Below are positions 1-6,438 of a stretch of 7,926 nucleotides of DNA, piece by piece. Each line of letters begins with the position of its first letter. The stretch's first letter is position 1. The position numbers and the translations under genes were made by a program. The notes beneath the pieces were generated by a model, which had not been told where the DNA came from, ran no database searches, and was given only the letters and a program-made list of their open reading frames with translations. This DNA comes from Rickettsiales bacterium (lineage in GTDB: Bacteria > Pseudomonadota > Alphaproteobacteria > Rickettsiales > UBA1997): assembly GCA_031283795.1 (NCBI GenBank), contig JAITBB010000084.1:1-7926 (forward strand), in the 5' to 3' direction.

Positions 1-1911
1 GCTAGAGATCTGTTCCGTGTATTTACATTCAGGATAGTTCGAACAGGCAATGAATAGGCCAAATTTTCCAGTTCTCAGACCGAGGGTACCGTTTCCACAG
101 CTCGGACATTTGTTTTTCATTCCCAGACCATCAGATCTGAAGAGAGAATCACTGAGCTCTACAGTCATTTTTTCTAGAACCTCTGCATTTTTTAGCTGTA
201 GCGCCTGGTCCACCTCGGTCTTGAATGGAAACCAGAATTCTTTTAGCAACTCCTTCCAATTTTTCTCACCATTTGACACAATGTCCAGATCATTCTCCAG
301 TTTCGCCGTATAGTCATACTCGATATATTTTCTAAAGTAGAGTTTCAGAAAAGCATTAACGGCCAAGCCTTTATTTTCCGCCTCAAATCTCTTTTTCTTC
401 AGCTTTACATAATCTCTATCTTGAAGAACACTTATTATATTGGCATAGGTTGAGGGTCTGCCTATTCCCAGCTCTTCCATTTTCTTCACCAGACTAGCTT
501 CGGTATACTTTGGGAGCGGCTCTGTGAAGTGCTGCTTATCTATAATTTTCCTGAGAGTCAGGCTTTCACCATTGACCACATCGGGTAGCCTATTGGAAAG
601 ATCCTCGTCGGATCCATCCTCCTCGGTCTCACTGTAGAGAATGTGGAACCCATCAAATTTTATCGTACTGCCGGTGGCTCTCAGCAGGTGTCTGGAGGTC
701 CCTATGTCTATGGACACCTGATTCAGAATCATGTTGGCCATTTGGCTAGCTATGAGTCTTTTCCATATCAGTTCGTAGAGCCTATACTCATCATTGCTCA
801 GATAGTCCCTCAGACTGCTCGGAGTTGCCTCGGGATTCGTTGGTCTAACAGCCTCATGCGCCTCCTGGGCGTTTTTGATTTTATTTTTATAGACAATGGC
901 CTTCTCTGGCAAATATTTTTGGCCATAGTCCCTCAGAATTAGTTTGCGCGTTGCAGCTATCGCCTCCGGAGCGGTATAAACTCCATCTGTTCTCATATAG
1001 GTTATCAGTCCCTGGCTACCGCTGCCAGTGTCTATCCCCTCATATAGTTTCTGTGCCAAACTCATGGTCTTCTTTGCCGGGAATCCAAGTTTTTTCGAAG
1101 CCTCCTGCTGCAGTGTTGATGTTGTAAAGGGTGCGTAGGGACTTCTTCTGACCTCCTTCGTCTCGATTTTATCAACGCTGTATTTCTCTCCTTCCAGTTC
1201 GGATTTGAGCTTTTTCGCCTGTTCTGCGTTTTTTATGGATAGTCTATCTAACTTTTTACCGTCGGCCATAATTAGCCTAGCTAGAATCTCCCCATTTTTT
1301 TTCGTTCCGAGAAGGACATCCAGAGACCAATACTCCTCTGGCTTAAAGTTTGATATTTCCACATGCCTCTCACAGATGAGTCTCAGAGCAGCGGACTGGA
1401 CTCTTCCGGCGGACCTACTGCCAGGGAGCTTTCTCCAGAGAACCGGCGACAGAGAAAAACCAACGAGATAGTCTAGAGCAACCCTTGCCTGCTGTGCATT
1501 AACCAGATCCATATCCAGTTTTCTAACCTCACCCATGGCTTTCAGTACAGTGTCCCGGGTTATGGCGCTAAACACAACTCTTTCTATCCTCGTGTCATTC
1601 TTTATAGCTTTTTTCTGCCTGAGCACCTCTATCACATGCCATGCAATGGCTTCCCCTTCCCTATCCGGGTCGCTGGCCAGAATTATAGCATCACAGGTCT
1701 TCGCACTGTCAATAAGCTCTTTGACATGTTTCTGGGACTTCTTAACCAGACAGTAGTCCATGGCAAAGTCGTTGTCTGGATTTACACTACCACTCTTCCT
1801 GGGTAGCTCCCTTATATGGCCAAAGGATGCTAGAACTCTGTAGTCGTTACCCAGATATTTATTTATTGTCTTTGCTTTTGCGGGTGATTCCACCACAACC
1901 AGACTCTTCAT
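1..1911 (-). CDS. topA: DNA topoisomerase I (type IA), 3' end beyond the left edge
   Basis: This enzyme relaxes negatively supercoiled DNA by cutting and resealing one strand through a transient tyrosine-DNA bond. The minus strand is open from the ATG at 1911 to the window edge: 637 codons and no stop, so the C-terminus is missing. The N-terminal TOPRIM domain has VVVESPAKAKT (E8) and the acidic DPDREGEA motif (D81, D83, E85). The active-site motif GLITYMRTD places the catalytic tyrosine at residue 305, against 319 in E. coli TopA. Near the end is a first zinc ribbon with cysteines at 602, 605, 623 and 629; bacterial TopA normally carries more C-terminal domains, which would lie outside the window. 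The start is preceded by GAGGAT at a normal ribosome-binding distance. It is downstream of hisS and dprA on the same strand. All the core motifs I checked are intact, and identification is very secure. Confidence 0.97.
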   Translation of the reverse strand, partial: MKSLVVVESPAKAKTINKYLGNDYRVLASFGHIRELPRKSGSVNPDNDFAMDYCLVKKSQKHVKELIDSAKTCDAIILASDPDREGEAIAWHVIEVLRQKKAIKNDTRIERVVFSAITRDTVLKAMGEVRKLDMDLVNAQQARVALDYLVGFSLSPVLWRKLPGSRSAGRVQSAALRLICERHVEISNFKPEEYWSLDVLLGTKKNGEILARLIMADGKKLDRLSIKNAEQAKKLKSELEGEKYSVDKIETKEVRRSPYAPFTTSTLQQEASKKLGFPAKKTMSLAQKLYEGIDTGSGSQGLITYMRTDGVYTAPEAIAATRKLILRDYGQKYLPEKAIVYKNKIKNAQEAHEAVRPTNPEATPSSLRDYLSNDEYRLYELIWKRLIASQMANMILNQVSIDIGTSRHLLRATGSTIKFDGFHILYSETEEDGSDEDLSNRLPDVVNGESLTLRKIIDKQHFTEPLPKYTEASLVKKMEELGIGRPSTYANIISVLQDRDYVKLKKKRFEAENKGLAVNAFLKLYFRKYIEYDYTAKLENDLDIVSNGEKNWKELLKEFWFPFKTEVDQALQLKNAEVLEKMTVELSDSLFRSDGLGMKNKCPSCGNGTLGLRTGKFGLFIACSNYPECKYTEQISS

Positions 1912-1954
1912 TTTTATCCTCAGCAATAGCTAGTCGTTCAGAGGGTAATCACAT

Positions 1955-1982
1955 TTTTTAATTTGTAAACCAGCGAATACAA
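1955..1982 (-). promoter_or_regulatory. weak candidate promoter for topA
   Basis: In the 117-bp gap between hisS and topA the minus strand reads TTGTAT (1977-1982), a 16-bp spacer and TAAAAA (1955-1960). Both hexamers match the sigma-70 consensus only partly. It is listed because its 16-bp spacing equals that of the better promoters in this window. topA could equally be transcribed from upstream through hisS. I see no hairpin-plus-U-tract terminator in the gap. Confidence 0.22.
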
Positions 1983-2028
1983 CAGAGATTTACCCTGCCA
2001 CTGCCAACCATCCGAAGCGCTCCCCCAG

Positions 2029-3291
2029 CTAAAGTTCCAGCAATGGAGATAATTTTTCCAGTAAACTGCTGGGATCCAATTTCTCCTCAATTCCCGTTTC
2101 CATATCTTTGAGGGTTAGAGTACCGGTTCCAATTTCCTCCGTCCCCACTATGATTGTATATTTACTGTGACTTCTGTTAGCTAGGGTCATCTTTTTCCTG
2201 ATGCTCCCATGAGAATTTAGCTCACAGGCTATCCCTCTGCTTCGCAGTCTTTCCACCAATTCAAGACAGTGATCCAGTTCTCCATCGGACACCGGTATAA
2301 CGGAAATCAACTCCAGTCCAAGCTGCTGTTCCTCCATCAGAAGCATAAGTCTCTCCACTCCCGCAGCACAGCCAACAGCCGGTACATTTCGGTTACTCAT
2401 CTGACCAACCAGCCTATCATATCTGCCACCAGCCATCACCGTGGACTGGGCACCAAGCCTGTCTGCGGCAAGCTTGCCCGGAATGAACTCAAACACTGTG
2501 GATGTGTAGTAGTCCAGACCGCGCACCAGAGATTCATTGATCTCGTATTTTACTCCCATGAGTGACAGTTTTTCCAGAATGGAGGAAAAAAATTTCCTAT
2601 CTTCCATAGTGTAGTGAGCACCAATTCTCGGTGCATTCTCCAGAATCTTCCTATCTCTCTCGTCCTTAGAGTCCAGTATTCTCAAAATGTTCTTTTCCAA
2701 TCTGATCTTGCTGTCCTCCGACAGATCGCCTTTGTATTTTTCCAGGTACTTTCCCAGAGAATTTTCAAAACTTTCCCTACTCTCTTCGGAACCAAGGGAA
2801 TTTATCTCCAGAGTGAGATTGTCCACTCCAAGGGACTCCAAAAAACGTCTGCACATGAGTATCATATCCACATCTCCCATGTATCCGTCAATCCCAAAGC
2901 ACTCAAAGTTCACCTGGCTAAATTGCCTATATCTTCCCTTCTGGGGTCTATCATATCTAAAAATTGGACCATGGGAAAAGAGCTTTATGGGTAACCTATC
3001 ACCCAGCTCCGAATTATTTAGCAGAGCCCTGACAACCCCAGCGGTGAATTCGGGTCTCAGACTCAGGTAATTATCACTTCGATCTTTAAATTTATATATC
3101 TCCTTGAGCACAATGTCAGACGTGTCCCCGAGATTTCTCTCAAAAACCTCACTAAACTCGAATATAGGGGTCATGAGTTCAGTAAAATTGTACGCGAGAG
3201 AAATTTCCCTGGCTACCTCTACAACATGATTGTATTTATTTATATCCTCACCAAACAGATCCCTAGTACCTCTAACCGGCTGTAGGTTCAT
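2029..3291 (-). CDS. hisS: histidyl-tRNA synthetase
   Basis: HisRS charges tRNA-His with histidine in the cytoplasm and is an essential class II aminoacyl-tRNA synthetase. The 420-residue length is typical of bacterial HisRS. The N-terminus opens with LQPVRGTRDL, the usual start of the family. Class II motif 2 is GPIFRYDRPQKGRYRQF (residues 108-124). The histidine-specific loop LVRGLDYYTSTVFEF spans 255-269, with R257 at the position of the catalytic arginine. Motif 3 is around 307-318 (GCAAGVERLMLL). The anticodon-binding domain is roughly 326-415. Motif 2 is of the ordinary bacterial type, not the divergent form known in some alphaproteobacteria such as Caulobacter. The ATG start has an AGGT element just upstream. 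The protein contains no tryptophan. It lies between dprA and topA on the same strand, with its own likely promoter. Confidence 0.97.
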   Translation of the reverse strand: MNLQPVRGTRDLFGEDINKYNHVVEVAREISLAYNFTELMTPIFEFSEVFERNLGDTSDIVLKEIYKFKDRSDNYLSLRPEFTAGVVRALLNNSELGDRLPIKLFSHGPIFRYDRPQKGRYRQFSQVNFECFGIDGYMGDVDMILMCRRFLESLGVDNLTLEINSLGSEESRESFENSLGKYLEKYKGDLSEDSKIRLEKNILRILDSKDERDRKILENAPRIGAHYTMEDRKFFSSILEKLSLMGVKYEINESLVRGLDYYTSTVFEFIPGKLAADRLGAQSTVMAGGRYDRLVGQMSNRNVPAVGCAAGVERLMLLMEEQQLGLELISVIPVSDGELDHCLELVERLRSRGIACELNSHGSIRKKMTLANRSHSKYTIIVGTEEIGTGTLTLKDMETGIEEKLDPSSLLEKLSPLLEL

Positions 3292-3328
3292 AGTTTACCT
3301 GAAAATTATCTAAACATTTCCTGGGAGC

Positions 3329-3356
3329 AGTGTAGTACTGTAGGTGTAAAATGCAA
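3329..3356 (-). promoter_or_regulatory. candidate sigma-70-type promoter of hisS
   Basis: The minus strand carries TTGCAT (3351-3356), exactly 16 bp of spacer, and TACACT (3329-3334), a four-of-six match to TATAAT. Transcription would begin near 3322, leaving a leader of about 30 nt that contains the hisS ribosome-binding site. The same TTGCAx-16 bp layout is seen in front of dprA and of the secreted-protein gene at 5285. The palindrome at 3379-3410 ends about 23 bp upstream of the -35 element. Confidence 0.4.
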
Positions 3357-3360
3357 TTTT

Positions 3361-3555
3361 TTATTTTTTGACAGGTGCGGCCAGACCAATCGGGATCGAT
3401 TGGTCTGGCCAATCAGCCGGGCACCACTATAGCACCAGAGACACAAAATATGCCCCGGCTATCACCAATAGTCCGATACCAACCACATCCGACCTAGCTC
3501 AGCCAGCTCTTAGAACTTTTCGTCTTTCTGCGTCCCTGGTCCCTATAATTGCCAC
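3361..3555 (-). pseudogene. possible decayed small membrane-protein frame between dprA and hisS
   Basis: One minus-strand frame runs from a GTG at 3555 to a TAA at 3361-3363, interrupted by a TGA (3499-3501) and a TAG (3427-3429). The first piece is basic (residues include RDAERRKVLRAG). The second contains a hydrophobic stretch that could cross the membrane (VVGIGLLVIAGAYFVSLVL, coded at about 3430-3486). The third piece is Pro/Gly-rich and overlaps the palindrome. It is also in phase with dprA, directly past its stop codon. Two stops in 65 codons are no fewer than chance would give, so the only support is the composition: a basic N-terminus followed by a membrane-like segment. I do not recognise a family. 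It could equally be plain non-coding spacer. Confidence 0.18.
3379..3410. repeat. perfect 14-bp-stem palindrome with GGAT loop
   Basis: GGCCAGACCAATCG (3379-3392), loop GGAT, and its exact reverse complement (3397-3410) form a long perfect hairpin, GC-rich at its base. It sits in the spacer between the dprA stop and the hisS promoter. On the minus-strand transcript it is followed by an A-rich stretch, not a run of U, so it is not a standard intrinsic terminator. On the plus strand the T-rich stretch comes before it. Possible roles are an end-protecting hairpin on the dprA mRNA, a factor-assisted terminator, a protein-binding dyad, or one copy of a dispersed palindromic repeat. Confidence 0.85.
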
Positions 3556-3574
3556 TCTAGAATTGCCACTCTAG
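3547..3574. repeat. two perfect tandem copies of a 14-bp unit overlapping the dprA stop
   Basis: AATTGCCACTCTAG occurs twice back to back (3547-3560 and 3561-3574) with no mismatch. The CTAG ending the right-hand copy supplies the dprA stop codon (TAG, 3571-3573). Two identical adjacent copies imply a recent duplication, probably by replication slippage. Because 14 is not a multiple of three, the duplication would also shift any reading frame downstream of dprA. Confidence 0.9.
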
Positions 3575-4740
3575 TGATTACCCGAACTATTCCCCAGCAG
3601 GCACACCCTCCCGCCTTCAATACTAATTTTTCCCTCCAGGTTCAGCTTCATGAGAATGGAGTTTATTTTATCTATTTCCAGATCAATATGGTCGATCAGT
3701 TCTCCCACTTCAACGGGATTGTGGTCCAGCTTGGACAGAACCATCTCTTCGGCGGTTAATTCTCTAAGATCTTCTTCCATCGCGGGCTTGTCCTCCTCAC
3801 AGACCACGACATTGGATTCCTTCTTCCCAGCGGATACTTCAGTATTCTCGGAATTTTGTCTGGGGTTTACATTCATAATTTCAGTATTTTCAGGCATATT
3901 GAAGGATTCCAGATTTTCTATTATATCCTTTGCGTCTATAACCATAGTTGCTCCCTGCTGCAGAAGCTTGTTGGAACCAATATAGTTGTCATCATAGGGA
4001 TTACCGGGAAATACCAGGACTTCTCTTCCGTACTTCAACGCCTGATTAGCCGTATGTAGGGAGCCGGACACTGGACCGGCACTGACTATAAGAACTCCTT
4101 TCGAAAGGCCAGTTATCGTTCTATTTCTTATAGGAAAGTTTTCAGGCCTAGGTTTAGTATCCATAGGGAATTCTGAAATTATTAGCCCATTCTTATCCAC
4201 TATTTCATGATACAGATGCTCATTCTCCTTTGGATAAATATTATCTATGGCACTCCCTAGAACAGCTATGGTGCCATTCTCCAAAGAACCTATGTGCCCA
4301 GCGGCATCAACTCCTCTCGCCAGACCAGAAACAACTATATAGCCATAACTGGAGATCTCCTTGGAAATTCTCTTTGTGAAATTAAAGGTATTTATGGAAC
4401 AATTCCTCGAACCAACTATGGCAACCTTTCTCTCATGGTTCAGAAGGCTTGTGTTACCGATACACGTTAGCACCAGCGGAAATGGCCGTATAGTCTTCAG
4501 ATAACGTGGATATTCAGTATTTTTATAGGTTATTATTTTTGCACCCAACTTCTTGCACACATCGAGCTCTCTCATAGCATTCTCATCACTGCATATTTTG
4601 ATATTTTCCGAACGTAGGTGGGCAAAATTTTCTATTATACCGTCAACACTAGAATATTTCTCTAGAGATTTATGAAACATACTGTTGCTAAAGCCGACAG
4701 TCCTTGCCAGTTTCAATATTTTGAATTCATCGCTATCCAT
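3571..4740 (-). CDS. dprA: DNA processing protein DprA (Smf)
   Basis: DprA binds incoming single-stranded DNA during natural transformation and helps load RecA; it is also widespread in bacteria not known to be competent. The 389-residue protein starts with a helical N-terminal region (FKILKLARTVGFS). It continues with a Rossmann-like core: KVAIVGSRNCS (about 105-115), VVSGLARGVDAAGH (136-149), NFPIRNRTITGLS (201-213), SGSLHTANQAL (225-235) and FPGNP (244-248). A poorly conserved acidic linker (about 281-330) leads to a C-terminal winged-helix domain (330-385). An in-frame GTG at 4818 would add 26 residues, but the promoter TTGCAA-16-TATAAT lies inside that extension and GGAGA precedes the ATG at 4740, so I chose 4740. 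The protein looks intact. dprA next to topA is a common alphaproteobacterial arrangement, here with hisS in between. Confidence 0.95.
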   Translation of the reverse strand: MDSDEFKILKLARTVGFSNSMFHKSLEKYSSVDGIIENFAHLRSENIKICSDENAMRELDVCKKLGAKIITYKNTEYPRYLKTIRPFPLVLTCIGNTSLLNHERKVAIVGSRNCSINTFNFTKRISKEISSYGYIVVSGLARGVDAAGHIGSLENGTIAVLGSAIDNIYPKENEHLYHEIVDKNGLIISEFPMDTKPRPENFPIRNRTITGLSKGVLIVSAGPVSGSLHTANQALKYGREVLVFPGNPYDDNYIGSNKLLQQGATMVIDAKDIIENLESFNMPENTEIMNVNPRQNSENTEVSAGKKESNVVVCEEDKPAMEEDLRELTAEEMVLSKLDHNPVEVGELIDHIDLEIDKINSILMKLNLEGKISIEGGRVCLLGNSSGNH

Positions 4741-4768
4741 ATTCTCCAATTTTTTTCTAATACAAGAT

Positions 4769-4796
4769 ATTATATCACCTGGCCAAATAGTTGCAA
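4769..4796 (-). promoter_or_regulatory. strong sigma-70-type promoter of dprA
   Basis: On the minus strand TTGCAA (4791-4796) is followed by a 16-bp spacer and a perfect TATAAT (4769-4774). The -10 is preceded by TG one base away (TGATATAAT), the extended -10 form. Transcription would start near 4762, giving a leader of about 21 nt with GGAGA just before the ATG at 4740. This is the best promoter in the window, and it argues against the longer dprA reading that starts at 4818. Confidence 0.6.
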
Positions 4797-4899
4797 GACC
4801 ATATTTGGTGGTATACACGTTTACAGCCTATAAGACTTTTTAGACAGAATTCACCTCCCTCCGCCAATGGGTAGATAACATTCTCTGGGGGTCTTGAAA

Positions 4900-5172
4900 T
4901 CAGGAGTAGAGTGGAGACTTTTCAGACTCTGAACTCCCATCCATTTGGATTGATTCAGTTGAAAATGGAAAGTCTCCAGTTACCTCCTCCTCTAAAAATG
5001 TCAGCTCCATGACCAGTGGCACTGTCATAGAACTCTGACACTAGTATTCTCGTGTTGGATCTAGAGGTCCCATGACAACATTGTTTCTAGTGCGATCTAT
5101 TATCTCTGTGAATTCCCCCGTGGTTATCTCCTCTAAGCTTTTTCTGTCTCCGTCACCTATGCAGCGTCTATC
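4900..5172 (-). pseudogene. broken relative of the secreted protein encoded at 5285-6040
   Basis: One minus-strand frame covers 43 codons (5044-5172), a TAG (5041-5043) and 46 more codons to a TGA at 4900-4902. The frame has no start of its own: another TAG (5173-5175) precedes it, although the same frame continues upstream to an ATG near 5243. The first piece contains GDGDRKSLEEI and TTGEFTEIIDRTRNNVV; the second is acidic (FLEEEVTGDF, DGSSESEKSP). The stretch TG-x5-IDRTRN (5083-5121) matches residues 80-92 of the neighbouring secreted protein with identical spacing, but five of the six IDRTRN codons use a different third base or codon family. I infer a decayed paralog. Chance remains possible because the match is short. 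The flanks 4797-4899 and 5176-5238 show nothing more that I can support, apart from GGAGGGAGGT on the minus strand at 4853-4862 with no start codon at a useful distance. Confidence 0.35.
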
Positions 5173-5238
5173 CTAGACCCATTCCTTTGCCCAATATTTT
5201 TCTTTTCTGCCAAAGTTTCCATGTCTTTTTTCACGCAC

Positions 5239-5266
5239 TTGCATATAACTTTTTTTTGCATATAAT
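5239..5266 (+). promoter_or_regulatory. promoter of the secreted-protein gene, with a T8 tract in the spacer
   Basis: TTGCAT (5239-5244), a 16-bp spacer and a perfect TATAAT (5261-5266). The spacer contains eight consecutive T (5250-5257). The 10-mer TTGCATATAA also occurs twice, 17 bp apart (5239-5248 and 5256-5265), so the two hexamers lie within a direct repeat. Transcription would start near 5273, only about 12 nt before the ATG at 5285. Confidence 0.5.
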
Positions 5267-5270
5267 AGGG

Positions 5271-5290
5271 TTCTATGAAATTCTATGAAC
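5271..5290 (+). repeat. 10-bp tandem duplication carrying two start codons
   Basis: TTCTATGAAA (5271-5280) is followed directly by TTCTATGAAC (5281-5290), identical at nine of ten positions. Each copy holds an ATG (5275 and 5285). Because the unit is 10 bp, the two ATGs are in different frames. The upstream ATG opens a 30-codon reading frame ending at TAG 5365-5367, inside the secreted-protein gene. Confidence 0.85.
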
Positions 5291-6040
5291 GATATGGAAA
5301 AAAAATTATTGTGTCTATTCGCAACGACCGTAACTATTCTGCTCTCTTCCACTCCGGCCAGATGTAGCGGGGGATGGAGGATTATTGAGATACTGAGTAA
5401 ATCGCATTTCAAAAAAAATGCCTGCCCCGAAAGAGTGCGCTCTAGATTTCTAGCAGCACTAAAAAAGATGATGGCCGGGGCTTCGCTAGAATGTAGAAAT
5501 AAAGTTGACAATCCCTCTTCAACGGGGTTACTTGATAATCACATTGACCGTACACGAAATGTGCTGCCAGATTTCAATAATGAACGATATGCTGGAGAAG
5601 ATATGGGATTGCTGGGTACGGTGGTAAGAGCGGTTGCTATACATGCAGGAGTTTTCTCTCTCTATGGAGCTAATAGTATTGAGCCAGGACTGGAAACTAG
5701 GATTCTTGGATCGTTTCTGAAGAGACAGTTTAAAGAAATAGAGAAGATTGATTCCGTTGGACAATTGGATTCTACCGAAAATGGAGATGGTTTTGTTTTT
5801 GATGGTTCGTCTGTTTCAGCCCAGTACCTAAATCCCGAAGGAATTCATTTTATGTTTTTGGGAGACGAAGAACTGAATGATGAGGAGACCGGGAAAGAAG
5901 ATGCCACTCTGAACATTGGTAGACCAACACTCACCACACTGGCCATGGAAATACTTCGTCCCAGGAACTGTAATGGTGGAGAGTTGTACGATATTGAAAA
6001 AATACCCGATCTCAACCAAATTCATCTGGACACCGAATAG
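5285..6040 (+). CDS. secreted protein of unknown function
   Basis: I do not recognise this 251-residue protein. Its N-terminus is a clear Sec signal peptide: basic residues MEKK, a hydrophobic core LLCLFATTVTILLSS (about 8-22) and TPARC, with cleavage likely near residues 25-28. The cysteine there lacks a proper lipobox, so a lipoprotein is unlikely. The mature part is hydrophilic, with cysteines at 47, 70 and 229, the motif TG-x5-IDRTRN at 80-92, a mildly hydrophobic stretch near 107-130 and an acidic segment at 192-206 (GDEELNDEETGKEDA). No membrane span is evident after the signal. An ATG at 5294 is an alternative start that keeps the signal peptide. There is no Shine-Dalgarno sequence; a promoter lies just upstream. 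A8 runs occur at 5298-5305 and 5411-5418. In a host-associated bacterium an exported effector or surface protein is possible, but that is inference. Confidence 0.8.
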   Translation: MNDMEKKLLCLFATTVTILLSSTPARCSGGWRIIEILSKSHFKKNACPERVRSRFLAALKKMMAGASLECRNKVDNPSSTGLLDNHIDRTRNVLPDFNNERYAGEDMGLLGTVVRAVAIHAGVFSLYGANSIEPGLETRILGSFLKRQFKEIEKIDSVGQLDSTENGDGFVFDGSSVSAQYLNPEGIHFMFLGDEELNDEETGKEDATLNIGRPTLTTLAMEILRPRNCNGGELYDIEKIPDLNQIHLDTE

Positions 6041-6438
6041 AACCTCCCTCCATAGAGTTTCACAGCCATTTAGTCTGCCCTGGTTATCCGAATAGATCTA
6101 GGTAAAGTCAGTAGAATTGAGTTTAACCAACTGCCGCTGGCCACAGGACCTTATCTATCCGCGTCAAAATCCATCCTGTCTCCAGTCTGTGATTCCCCCA
6201 TCCTCCCAGCCATTACCTCCAGAGTTCGCTAGATCATGTCTAGAGAATTTCGGTCACCATGATGGTTTCCGCCACGGTTACCATCATCATTTTCGCCTCA
6301 TCATAGATCCAGCTATTTATTCCAGGCTATTAGTTTTCCTAGTGGTCTCTTCTCCACCGCTAGACGGCGACAGAGAGAATTCGATCATTCTGAATGTTTC
6401 ATGCCAGGCACTATGGATTTGTAGACCACAATTTTTCC
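6041..6438. other. about 400-bp stretch without an intact gene
   Basis: No convincing intact gene is visible. The plus strand has one open frame from a TTG at 6117 to 6485 without an ATG start or ribosome-binding site; its product is rich in Pro, Ser and His and looks like an antisense reading. The minus strand holds short Gly/Asn/Asp-rich fragments, described separately. ATGATGGT (6259-6266) and ACCATCAT (6280-6287) can pair as a small hairpin. GGAGGGAGGT occurs on the minus strand at 6042-6051, as it does at 4853-4862. No terminator is evident after the secreted-protein gene. Confidence 0.5.
6164..6388 (-). pseudogene. possible decayed Gly/Asn-rich coding fragments
   Basis: Three minus-strand pieces read like protein. 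The first, from an ATG at 6388 to a TAA at 6317-6319, includes SPSSGGEETTRKTNSLE. The second (6232-6297) includes GENDDGNRGGNHHGDRNSL and ends at a TAG. The third, in the same frame as the first (6167-6253), includes DLANSGGNGWEDGGITDW and ends at a TGA. Together they would form a Gly/Asn/Asp-rich protein broken by stops and at least one frameshift. GDRNSLDMI resembles GDRKSLEEI in the broken frame at 4900-5172. The pieces are short and the interpretation is weak; non-coding sequence is a real alternative. Confidence 0.2.

Noticed and set aside
643..1756. Plus-strand frames inside topA
   Set aside because: They are antisense to a complete set of topoisomerase motifs.
2269..3070. Plus-strand frames inside hisS
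   Set aside because: They are antisense to an intact HisRS.
3379..3410. Rho-independent terminator at the palindrome
   Set aside because: No U run follows the stem in either transcription direction; the T-rich stretch precedes it on the plus strand.
3368..3574. Plus-strand open frame of 68 residues
   Set aside because: It spans the palindrome and both tandem repeats, has no recognisable start signal and reads as spacer sequence.
3361..5172. Recoding of TGA or TAG as sense codons to join the broken frames
   Set aside because: The intact genes here use TGG for tryptophan, and hisS, dprA, the secreted protein and the ankyrin-like protein all end at TAG in sensible places, so TAG works as a stop. 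No TGA occurs within an intact gene.
5173..5511. Minus-strand open frame of 112 residues
   Set aside because: Its upstream two thirds lie antisense to the secreted-protein gene, which has a better promoter and a signal peptide. Only its downstream continuation (4900-5172) has any independent support.
4853..6051. GGAGGGAGGT on the minus strand at 4853-4862 and 6042-6051 as ribosome-binding sites
   Set aside because: At neither site does a start codon with a supported reading frame follow at 5-10 nt, and the flanks of the two copies are unrelated.
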